Shown here: piece after piece, positions 12,501-25,284 of the stretch
How positions within the stretch are numbered: position 1 is the first letter of the stretch
Layout of the letters: each line of letters begins with the position of its first letter
From: Siphonodentalium dalli
Taxonomy: Eukaryota; Mollusca; Scaphopoda; Gadilida; Siphonodentaliidae
Direction: 5' to 3'
NCBI GenBank assembly: GCA_032622095.1
Contig: CP136065.1
Location: 242,339,530 to 242,403,529, forward strand
Length of the DNA: 64,000 bases
Notes under the pieces: generated by a model
What the model saw: only the letters and a program-made list of their open reading frames with translations
Told to the model about the DNA's origin: nothing
The model's database searches: none
Program-made: the position numbers and the translations under genes

Positions 12501-15500
12501 ACTTACCACGTCCTCCTGAATTTTCGTCACCATGACAATCGCACGAGGATTTACTTGCCATAACATTCTCCAAAAGTCAAGCCTATTGTTCTCGGTTACT
12601 CCTGCAAGGCAATGTAATCGAACAACTAAACTTTGACACTTCCGTCTTCTTCGGGGGGAGAGAAGAATTTCGAGACCCCAAAACAGGAGACCATCTAGCC
12701 GGAATTTGACTATTTGCAGCATTCGAAACAATTTTGCGTCTGAGGTAGACTTTCCGCTGTCTGCGATTCGGGAGAGGTTGAGGTAGAAATTCACGTTTAA
12801 TACAATGCATAGAGCTTATTATTTACATAGGCGACAATGAATGCCAAGTAATATCAATGAAGTTATGTTCATTGTTGTGGGCTATTTTACTATCTTGTGG
12901 AATGAAGACCGCGAGAATGCGCCGAAGTTTCGCATTTTGAGTAGGGCTATTACTACAGTAACCATGATACTACAAATACAGTAATCTATGCTTATGTGTA
13001 TGGCAGAAGAGAGCTATGGCATGAAACTTCGACAATACTGGACGACCGACAAAACAAGAAGGGTCCCGGCAAAAGAAGGCATACCTTGCGATGCTATGTA
13101 TTCTTTTTGTCTCTTGTATCCCTGAAACGAAATAGGCTGAGTTTTTGATCTGCTGATCACATTTACATTTCTGCGTTTATATTTTAACCGAATGTTGGAC
13201 CTACGGTATATATAATACATATTATATACACATATCAGTCAGCTGATCGTTTTGCAAACACACATGTATGGGAATATTATGAATGTTTAAGGTTCTGGTC
13301 TGATCATATTTTATGCCGGCAGTTATATACAACCAGACCGAACAAAAATAGTAACTCGCTCAAGATATTGAAAAAATCCACCATTTTCAAATGACACCAG
13401 GCTTAAAACAATTATCCTTTCATTTCTGAGTATGTGATATGGCATATAACAAAACATATTTGATAATACTGAAGGAGAGATACATTTAACAAGACTGTCA
13501 CATATTAGGTACAGCTACCATTGGTACGTCACGCAACGGATGTTGAGACTAATATGTGATGTTGTACACTGTGATACAATAGATACTCACATCAATATGG
13601 TTGGCGTTAATGTAGTCAACTTCACCTTCATTGTCAGGATTTACTTCTAGTATGACTCTCGAGTGGTCATCTGGAACATGTTTAAGTCGACAATATCATA
13701 TATAGTCAATCTGATTTCGTTTGTATTAACGTAAGACTGATTTGGGTTGTTTCAGCTTTGACATTTACGAAATGTGTACACGTATCAGTTAATTTTCTTA
13801 TACATGTAGTAGTTAACATTAGAATAACTGCGTAACATTACGTCATTTATTGTGCATGTGATTGCACGTACTTGATTTCCAAAACGAATGTTTGACATTA
13901 TTTCAACTATACCGTTATTCGAATAAAACAACGAACATACTTTTTTATAATTTGCAGTTAATGTTATTTAAACTCATCATATTTCAATTGTTTCAATCGG
14001 TTGCGTTTAAATGCGTCAACCGCAACCCCAGTGGTACATGTATGGTTTGAAACGTGGTGTGTCTATAACCAAAGAGCCGCATGCGTTGGCCGAATGCGTC
14101 AGCCGCAGGTCGATGAGAGCAGCTTAAGAGGTAATTACCGGCGCAGGCTTGGACAAAACAGTTCGGTCAAACGGCATTGCCCATTTCCGAAATAATCATG
14201 TCATTGGCTAATTTGGTCACGTGCTGCGCAAACCATGATCACAACATGAGCAAGGTCATGGACAACTTAATAATTTCCATATTATCTACAGTTTACATAT
14301 TTCAAAACAAGTATGAATCTAGATGATATGAAGGAGATACGACAACATGCTTTGAGGTTTTGAGAGTCTTCAGACGAGAACCTCGAGATTAACGAGAGCA
14401 ACGAACATAAATGTAGCATGTTGTCGTGTATGTACTCCCAAAGTGTGTCGGTTCCATAGGTGGATCAATATCGAAGTAGTATGTAATAATTAAAGTCAGG
14501 TGAGATTATTCTTGTTATCGCAAAAATAAGCATATAACGGGCTTATTTCAATGAGCGAGATAAGCTCATATTAACATTATTTAACCTTAATATACGCTAT
14601 ATATTGACATAAAACGCGGTTTTCACTGCGGCCTACGCCATTTAACGGAATCAGGGTATGGGCTCACTATGGGCATAGTTCAGAATCAAATCAGTCCAAT
14701 TTGAACCTATGTGTATATTTAGGTCCAATATGGACATATGTTGACGATAATATGTTGCCCTGGAAGAGTAAGATGGTTGTCAGACATCAGCTAACGGATT
14801 ATGATAAGATATAACCATGCAGAAGATATGTTGATTAAGTGTGGATAATCTGTTGTACGAGAGATATATACACATATTTATTCTATACTTGCCCATGAAT
14901 TATAAGGTTTTAGCAGTGAGCTATAAGTAATATCTCACTCTAGAGTGATATCCCACTAGTGCGTGATATCAGCTTGAAATTTCTGATGTATTGACATTCA
15001 TTGGGGGCCATAGGCAAGTAACTAAAGTATATAATAAACAGAATATCCACACTTTTTCAGTGGATATGGGTTAAATCTCATTCGTGATGACAAAACATTT
15101 GAATTTCCACTCGTGGCTAAGCCACTAGTGGAAATTCAATGTTTTGTCATCACTCATGATATATAACCCATATCCACTGAAAAAGTGTGGATATCCTCTC
15201 TATATTATATTCTTTTTTGAGACACACGCTACGTGATTCAGTAGCTAGTCATACGTACATGCATATATGCCTTTGTATCTGTTTTTGTTCATGTTCTTCT
15301 TTGCGGCTGTTGTCGGCATCACTAGATTCTGGGCCAACGACTGTAAATATGGAGAAGCACGATAATGAGGTTGGCGGATACCAGTTATAACTATAATAGT
15401 CAATACCTATGAAAATATTTATATTATCAATGCAGCCTGTTGGCATAGCATTTACACGCCATATGATGATATCAGCCTTACAATGCACTCCTGTTAGTAG

Positions 15501-18500
15501 GACTGAAGGGTCACTCTCACCAACAAAGTGCCGAAGGGTACACAGGTTGTGGAAATGTGCTAAAGAGTAAACAAGTTTTGAATCTCGTTCTAAATGAATT
15601 TTAATTGTCATGTCTGCCATGATTTCTGTTAGAGAATAAAAATAAAATGAGCTGGATACGAATTGTTGATGGATGCCAAACATTCAGGAACACCGTAAAA
15701 GTAACTGCATTAGTGACGATCACTACCCTTCAGCTGTTCAGAACATTTTCAAAACTTGTGTACCCTCAGCACTTTTTGGTGATAGTGACCCATTCAGCGT
15801 TCGTAGGCCACTTCTGCAACAAATATTCGAAATAGAGTTTTAAGGCTAATTTCAGCGGGAGGGATGTACACGCAAATGACATCCAAAATGGCCGGACATG
15901 GTCGAAACGGTTGAGCATGAATCATTGCCATCTAATGGTGTACCATCTCGTTGATAATTGCATTAAAACATGTCAATACAGATCATCAAATAGTACTTAT
16001 AATACTTATAAGTAAATATGACTATTTGTAATAATTTAATATGATGAAAGAGTGGTACACATATTAACAAAAAAGTTACTTTGTAAATCAAATGGTTTAA
16101 TGGCCCGGTTTGACTACTTGCGTTAATTGAATATAGTTTGTCCTGACATGTATAAAATGAAATCATGTTGAAGTATCGAAGTTAGATATCACATATAAGA
16201 TTTTTTCCTTTCCTATACCAGATATATATGATATTCCGCCAGCTGATCAAGCAGTAACGACTATCAAAAATATTTTCAACAGCTCACGGCGTTTCTTACT
16301 TACAATACAAATTGGCAAACTTATGTTTTACAATAGTCATATTCAACTATAGTTTGTACAATACACTGCTTTACTTTATTATGTATTACTGCCACTGTAT
16401 CATTCGTGTGTATTGTAAATAAACTATCCTATCCTATCATATCCATATAGAAAATACATATATAACTGGGATTTGCCTGACGCGGTTGTTTAAACCTGTA
16501 TGTAACCTCATTGACGAGTATACTATCACTTAGGAAATGTTCAGATGATAAGTTCAACAAACGGCCATAGATCACAGGCGATGAATCGAACTCATTATGG
16601 CCCATTAGAATCCCTCTGCCCTTCTGTTATATATATGTCGGTCATCGTCTGTGGTTCAGTCAGTTGGGGGTACAACTCCAAGCCGATGAGGATTAAAATC
16701 CAGATGGTTCCATCATGGACGTTTTAACTCTATAATCAGGTGGAGTTGCCAGCTGCTCGTCTGTGGTTTGTCGCATATGTTCGAGGAGTTTATCAGCCAT
16801 TGTAATATAATTATTAGATTAGTAAGTGTGCGGATTTCCTCCACCACTACAACTGACAATGTCGTGATATGCCCTAGTAGTCTGGTCGATAAAAGGTTTG
16901 ACCTAGAAACAATTTGGACTAAGTTGGTTTGTATACCATTTGAAGAGGAATATATCCTCTATAACATATCCAAAATCCGCTAAAATCCGCTTTGAGCATT
17001 TTTTGTAATTCAAGATGGCGTCCAATATGGCTGCCATTTTCCTATAAGTCAGCTTGATGCAATTATAGTGAGAACATCTTGTCATATGTAAGCACATGTA
17101 TACATTTTTGTGAAGCTAAGACATAACGCCACCTTTATGTGCCAAAATTGGAACTCCCCGTCCAAGATGGCCGCCAAAATGGCGACCGGAAGTGGACTTT
17201 TTACGTTTTTTCACTAATATCTTTAAGATAAGTTTCTGTGGTTTGGAACTGGTTGAGAATTGTGACTTTATTTTGTACTTACGATGTTAACTGACCATTG
17301 TAGCAATGAAATATGCTGTTCGTGGGGTCCACACCCCTTCCGATCACTCAAAATTCGATTTTACAAAACGCGGTTTACATTTCACAAAAGAACCCCATTT
17401 GGGAGTCTAGTCATATTTCACCAAGAAGTGGGAAGAACTGTGCAATGTAAGTGATGCATTCTATATCTTCTTGATATTTGAACTCAATGGTACCAAAATT
17501 GTCATTTTGGCTCAAAATGGCTGCCAAAATGGCCGCCAAGATATGGAAAATGGTAATTATTATCCCAGCGTGCCATGCAACCGCTTACAAGTTGTGGTGA
17601 TGCACACACTTGACTATTTTGTCTTATATAGCTTGACCACTAACATTTCTGATGCACCTTGAGTATTTCTTACTATTTTAACCACTGAACTTACCAGAAT
17701 TATTCGAAATTTTCTGTCACAAACCTGATATCAAAATCGGGGAAAAATCGCTGTTCAGGTTTGAGCCATTTTTTAAAAGTAAAATGGAACTATGTTTGGT
17801 ATCAAAGATGTTTATTGTTACATGTGTCACACTGAGGTGTTTTAGACAAAATTACTCAAGATGGCTTCCAAAATGGCAACCAAATTTGGTAAACATTATT
17901 ATATACATATACATATGTGTATATATGTGGTGTATATGTATACATAATCAATTGTGACTCACATGCTACTTAATCAACTAAATGTTCTATTCTGGTTGAT
18001 CCGGTACCCTACGAGGCATGACAAATTTTGAGGAATGCAATATAGATTTTGCCAAAAAACTTCCTTGTTTTTGAACGGAAATGGGCAGAACGTTGAAACG
18101 GAACTGAGAGGGATCATATTATGTGGCTATTCTGGCCCATTAGCATCAACATTAATCAACAAAATACAGTGTGTATGTATGTTGACTGTATGGTCATAGG
18201 CGGGGTGAGTAGGTATACATGGAATTATTGTATTCACGAATTATGTGAATAGTTATACAATGTGTGACTATATGGCCATGGATGGGGTGTCCATGGTGAT
18301 ATGTATATGCATATAAGGAGTAGATGTATGGTGATGTGTGATGTGGACATGTTTACAGTGAGTGGCTGTCTGGTCATTGAAATGGTGTATGGGCATAACG
18401 AGAGCAGCTACACTGTTCTGTATGTATATATGGAGTGAGTGTGTGGTCAGGGGTGGGCTGTACAGGTGTACATTGTGTGGCTGTATTGTCATGGTTTGGG

Positions 18501-21500
18501 TGTATATGTATACATATGCTGGATGTATGGTAATGGATGGGTGTATGTATAAATAGGGTGTTGTTGTATGTTATGGGCAATGTGTATATATGTACATGGA
18601 ATGACTGCACGGTCATTGTTGAAGTGTATATGTATACCTGGAGTACACTTTGATGGCCATTGGCGGCTGGTGTATATATAGAGTGGCCTCATGGTGATGG
18701 GTGGAATGTATATGTTTATATGTAGGCCTATTGTATTGTCATTGGTGGTGTGTACAAGCATACAGTGAATAGCTGAATGCTCATGGAGACGGTGTATAAG
18801 TATACAGCGAGTGGCTGAATTGTCACGGTTGAGCTGTATATCCAAGTATGAAGTGTACGAATGACCGTGTGTGCGGGGTATTGGTATATCTAGAAGGGCT
18901 GTATGGCCATTGATGATGTATATATATACACCTGGAGTGACGCTGTGGTCATAGGTGAGGTGTATATGTATATTATGAGAGACTGTATGGCCATGGCACG
19001 GCCAATATGTATATAGGGATTGACAGTATGGCAAAATTAATGGTGGGGTGAATTGATATACAAGGAGTGACTATGATCACGAATATAGTTTATGCGTATA
19101 CAGTGAGAGGCTGAATTGTCATGGGTCAGGTGTATATACAAGTCTGGAGTGTATGGATGGCCGTGTGCGCGGTACGGGACATTGGTATATCTAGAATGGG
19201 TGTAAGGCCATTGGTGAGGTCTATATGTATACGCATGGAGTGACTCTATGGTTTTGGGTTGGTGTATATGTATATATATTGGGTGGCTATATGGCCACGG
19301 GTGTCGCAAATATTTATATATACAGGGAGTGAGACCACTGGTGAGGCAAATAGGTATACAAGAAGTGATGTATGATCATGGATGTAGCGAACAGGTATTC
19401 CAGGAGTGACTGTATGGTCATCGGTGGGTGTATATGTATATTTTTAGTGGCTATATAGCTATGCATGTGGCAAATAAATATACATGGAGAGACGACTGTA
19501 TGGCCTATGGTGAGGCGAATAGGTATACAAGACTGAAGAGGTTACTTTGTGTTCATGTATGTAGTGAATATGTATACAGGTCGTGTGAGGTGTAGGTGTA
19601 TACCTGGTGTGTCTGCATGGTTATTCACGACTATAGGGCCATGCGTTGGTGTATGGGTAAACCCAAGTGTGGCTGTATGGTAATGGGTGATGTGTATGTC
19701 TATACAGCGAGTGGCACATGGCCATTATGTGGTGTCAATGTATATATGGAGTGACTGCATGCTCATGTGTGATTTGTAGTGGTGCACCTTTGTGTGACTA
19801 TCGCTTTCCACAATAACTCAAGGAAATGTTAATCTATAGAGGTAATATCAGAGTGTTCTCCACATTAATTGCGCTTTATATGCAATGTGAAGAAAACGGT
19901 TTTCCTGACAAAATAGTTTATAAGTTAATCAATTGATGCTAATGGGCCAGAGTAGCCACATAATAAGACCCATTTCAGTTCAGTTTCAACGTTCTGTCCG
20001 TTTCCGTTAAAAAACATGGACAGAATCCCAAAAGAGGTGTTCGGCAAAATCCATACTGCATCCCTTAAAATGAATTTGTCGTGCCTCATAAGGTGCTGGG
20101 ACAACCAAACTATAAGATTTAGTTGTCGGTTGATTAAGTAGCATGTTTAATAACCAAGTGAGTCACAATTTGCTACCATTTCGGAACTGCAGAGAATAAT
20201 GTTCGGAATATAAACTTTTAACCAATTTGGTTGCCATTTTGCAAGTCATCTTGAGTAATATTGTCTAAAACACCACTCTTTGACACATTTAAGGCATATC
20301 AAAATAAAAAGAACCTTTGATACCAAAGATAGTTTAATTTTACTTGAAAAATATGGTCCAAACATGAAAAGTTATTTTTTGCCGATGCTGTTTGTGATAG
20401 AAAAATCCCATAATTCTGGTAATTTCAGAATAGTAAATAGTACAAATTAATCAAGGTGCATAATAAATGTTGGTATTCAATGTATATAAGACAGAATAGT
20501 CAATTGTGTGCATCACCACAACCTGTAAGCGGTTGCATGGCACGTTGGGATAATAATTACCATTTTACATATTTTTGAAGCCATTTTGACAGCCAGTTTG
20601 AGCCAAATTGACAATTTTGGTACCATTGATTTCGAATATCAATAAGATATAGAATGTATCACTTACATTGCACAGTTCTTCCCTCTTCTTGGGGATCTTT
20701 TGTGAAATGTTATACCGCGTTTTGTAAAATCGAATTTTTGAGTGATCGGAAGGGGTATGGACCCAACGAACAGCATATTTCATTGCTCCAATGGTCAGTT
20801 AACATGCTAAATACAAAATAAAGTGACAATTCTCAACCAGTTGCAAACCACAGAAACTTATCTTAAAGATATTAGTAAAAACGTAAAAATTCCACTTTCG
20901 GTCGCCATTTTGGGGAGTTCCAATTTTAGCACCACATAAAGGTGGCGTTATGTCTTAGCTTCACCAAAATGTATGCATGTGTATACATATGACAAGATGT
21001 TCTCACTATAATTGTATAAAGATGACTTATTGGAAAATGGCAGCCATCTTGGACGCCATCTTGAATTACAAAAAATGCTCCAAGCGGATTTTAGCGGATT
21101 TTGGATATATTATAGAGGAGAGCTTCCTCTTCAAAATGGTATACAAACCAACTTAGTCCGAATTTTTTCTAGGTTGACCCTAAAATTTGAGTTTATCGAC
21201 CAGACTATAGTTGATAAAAGCGATATTAAACCGCAATCAATCAATTAATCAATTAATCTTCGCATATTTCGTGAAAACACATCCATGTTAAAGATACGGG
21301 CGGCGTTGCTGGTGGGTATGCTGTTAAAATATTCACTTCCGTCAAAAACCGCCATAAACAGAAATAATAGTAAACTATAGACAGACTTTGTTCTTATACA
21401 GAAATATGGCATAAACAGTATGTTATTGTCCAATGTTTTTTTCCTTTGTTATGTAAACAAACGCAAGAAAACGTTACAGAACCTGGCTTTTGTTTAGATC

Positions 21501-24500
21501 CGGATATGGTAACATAAAGAGCGTTATTTGTTACTGTTTTCCTGATACGGAAACAATAAAGAGCGTTTATATCATTTGTGTGTGATCAGCCAATATAATT
21601 GCGCTGTGTTATATAAACAGAAGCAACACTTCTGTAACACGAGCAGGCTCTTGTTTATGTACACCATCGTACGTATTGGTGACAATATACTATTTACGCG
21701 CTGATTATATTTGGCATATGAACAAAACTATATATATTTTAATATTCCTTCTGTTGATGGCGAAATGAACAAATATGAATATTTCTGGAACGAACGCCGT
21801 CCGTGCCTTTAAACCTATATTTAATAGAAACTCATTGACAAGTATACTATCACTCAGGAATCACATGATCACAGGCGATCATTATCGCCCACTAGAATTC
21901 CTCTGCCCTTCTGTTATATATATGTTTGTCGGTCATCGTCTGTGCATATCATGGGCATCGGTGGTTCAGTCGTATGGGCGTACAACTCCAAGCCGACGAG
22001 GGTTAAAATCCAGATGGTTCCATCATGGACTGTTTAACTCTAAATCTTTAACCCTTTACCCAACAAACCGGCCAAAACCGGCCAAATAAAGCTTCAACAG
22101 CCTAAAATATCTTCGGTCTGTCTCAATAGAACCATACACATATGGATATCATTGGAACCGGCTACTTGACCACATTGTGATAGTTACAGTTGGCCCTGTG
22201 CCAATGCATTCTCTTATATATGCGAGTCGACCATAGGTCGCCTCGCATATATAAGAGAATGCATTGGCCTAAAAAATATCTTTAAAAAAAACTTTTTACC
22301 ATTTTTTCTTACATTCTTTAGCAATTTTATAATTTTTAATGTGTTAAGCCAATGCATTCTCTTATATATGCGAGGCGACCTATGGTCGACTCGCATATAT
22401 AAGAGAATGCATTGGCACAGGGCCCTTCTGTTGGGTAAAGGGTTAACAGGTGGAGTTGCCAGTTACTCGTCGGTGCTCTGCCGCATATGTTCGAGGAGTT
22501 TATCAGCCATTGTAATATAATTATTAGATTAGTAAGTGTGTGGATTTCCTCCACCACTAAAACTGACAATTTCGTGATACGCCTTAGTTGCTAAAAGCGA
22601 CATTAAAACGCAACTAATCAATCAATTAATCTTCGCATATTTCGTGAAAACACCTCCATGTTAAAGGCATTCGTTGCAGAAATATTTCTATGTGTTCAAA
22701 TCGCCATCAACAGAAGAAATATTAAAATATATATAGTTTTGTTCATATGCCAAACATAATCAGCGCGTAAATAGTATATTGTCGTCAAGACGATAGCCAG
22801 GAAATGTAACGTTTTTTGCCTTTGTTTACATAACACAGAAAAACATTTGACGATAGCATACTGTTTATGCCATATTTCTGATTGTTATAAGAACAAAGTC
22901 TGTCTATATTTTAGTATTATTTCTGTTCATGGCGGTTTTTGACTGAGGTGAATATTTTAACAGCATACCCACCGCCAACTCATCCCGTATCTTTAACAGC
23001 ACCCATTATACGATATATATAACAAGATATAACACAACTGTAAGTAGAACACGTAGATTTGAATAGTAGTTAGCAACATTAATAGAAATTATTTTACGTA
23101 AATATGTTCAACTATGAACAGACCAGAAGGTCGATGATTGAGAAGCACGGGAGACAGAAAATAAGTTATTCTTGTTTCCTTGAAGCGGCATCATTATTGA
23201 CATAAGTCATGCTTGTAAAATGGTAGAGTCATCTCATTTCTTTCCCCGTCGATTTCATGCAGAAATTACGCTCTACAATTCCGAGCCAAAGCACCCTTGT
23301 GCGCGAAGTACACTTTAAAGGAATATAAGGTCTTCGTGGAGAGTAAATTCGAAAATACAGCGGCAACAAGGAACAAATGCTTTAACATTTTTGGTGCTCT
23401 CCTCTCCTTATCCCCGCTCCTGACACGAATGGTAACATTTCGGAAAAGTTAAACTAAACCATCAAGTTTATTGTACGACAATGATATCCATGTATAAATA
23501 TGGACGGAATCCACAATAAACATGTGTTATCAATTTTTGTACCACTCTCTCAACCCCATCCCTGACTCTGACGGTGCAACCTTCGCCACTTTCAACCATA
23601 CCATAGATTCCTGTACCACGGAGATAAATACATATAAGTTTGGTGGAAAACTTTGTTTCAGTTTGGTAAAAGAGTAACTAAGTATTTTACTATTTTAATA
23701 TGTTGTCTATCGATTAGCATATATACATAAGAATTTGGCCGCATGAAAAGTTCATCATTCTCGAACAATACCAAAGATTAGCTCGTATCCCTAACGTGTT
23801 ATGGTATCACGACCCCACCCTGACTATATGACGGGGTCATGCCGGAATATCTAAACTATACCGTTGTATAACCACGTCATATCATATCTACTATAGATAA
23901 ACTTGGTGATGTCGGCGACACTTTTATTTAGAATACCTGGTGTCCTGATCGCCATTCTGACATGGCAGCGCCATCAACAGAAGGAATATTAAAACATATA
24001 TAGTTTTGTTCATATGCCAATCATAATCAGCGCGTAAATAGTATATTGTCGCCAAGACGTATGATAGTGTACGTAAACAAGAGCCTGCTCGTGTTATAGA
24101 AGTTTTGCGTCTGTTTACATAACACAACGCAATTCTACTGGTTAATCACACACAAATGATATAAACGCTCTTTATTATTTCCATATCAGGAAAACAGTAA
24201 CAAATAACGCCGGATGTTTACCATATCCGGATCTAAACAAAAGCCAGGTAACGTAACGTTTTTTGCTTTTGTTTAACATAGGGAAAACAATTGACAATAA
24301 CATACTGTTTATGCCATATTTATGATTCGTGTAAGAACAAAGTATGTCTATATTTTACTATTCTTTCTGTTTAAGGTGGTTTTTGACGGAGTGAATATTT
24401 TAACATCATGCCCACCGCCAACGCCGTCCGTATCATTAAAACTAGACCATTCCAAAGCACCATTTGTTGAATTTATTGCCTGAACATTTCACACCAACTA

Positions 24501-25245
24501 ATCATGACGCCTTCTGCACTTGCATCATCTGTGTGTCCGATTGCATGTTTTCAGAACATCTACCCAGATGAACAATATATAATTCCAATGCATACTTTCA
24601 TATCTACAAGGGAGGATCCATTTAGTAAACACTGGTGGTAAATGATTGTCATATTTTGTGTAGACAAACCAGCAAAGTTAATTTATACATACATGTATTA
24701 ATACATTTGGTGTGTTGTTGATTAGTATTTTTACATAAGTAATTAAACTATATATATAATCTATAAACATTATAGAGGTGGTTGTGATATAAGAATTGTT
24801 AACAAGCAAGGAATTGTCGGTAATTGATTCGCAAAATGCTCCTCAGATTGTCAAAATTTCGTAAAAAGTTGCGACACGTGAGCCATCCATTTCTTCATTT
24901 TCCCTTTGCATTAGTTTAATAATATATATTCCCATTCAGTATATACCAACATCAACATTGTTGATACAATGTCATGTGCCATGTTCTTTTTGTATAATAT
25001 GTGAGTGGATTCGGCTGTAAGCCAACACGTGGCTTATATCTGCCGTCGATACTAGTGACCGTGTTATTGGTTGACATAATATCAATACCGATACATTGAC
25101 CAATATTCTGCAGTATGATTTGGGTTGAAATGTGTTTGTACGTTGTATCGTCGTGGGAATGCTGGAAGCACGCATTAAATTGGTATTAGCGTGTATTATG
25201 TTATTCCGTGACTACTTTATATCTGAATGGGAACGATAACCCAAT

Positions 25246-25284
<39 letters not shown>

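Larger units (their letters stand above)
10263..15258 (-). other. Introns between D1 exons
   Basis: 10263-11136, 11359-11990, 12117-12506, 12602-13084, 13122-13590 and 13671-14332 hold no recognised element. Short phrases such as GGTAAGTTCAACAAACG (near 10,900) recur at 16,550 and 59,530, pointing to old dispersed repeats. Confidence 0.6.
16487..22620. repeat. Duplicated host segment, two copies carrying different insertions
   Basis: Copy 1 is 16487-16877 plus 21208-21289. Copy 2 is about 21813-22047 plus 22447-22662. Shared words include CTCTGCCCTTCTGTTATATA, AAAATCCAGATGGTTCCATC, GTTCGAGGAGTTTATCAGCC and CTTCGCATATTTCGTGAAAA. Copy 1 is split by the 4.33-kb foldback, copy 2 by the 399-bp palindrome MITE. 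Each serves as the empty site for the other. Confidence 0.8.

Noticed and set aside
15249-15683. 144-codon minus-strand open frame
   Set aside because: Its left end overlaps the real KNRY exon in a different register, and the rest lies in an inverted repeat with no known domain.
18489-19034. 181-codon minus-strand open frame rich in His, Tyr, Thr and Ile
   Set aside because: It is the translation of the roughly 42-bp minisatellite in the foldback core; neighbouring frames in the same array are open for the same reason.
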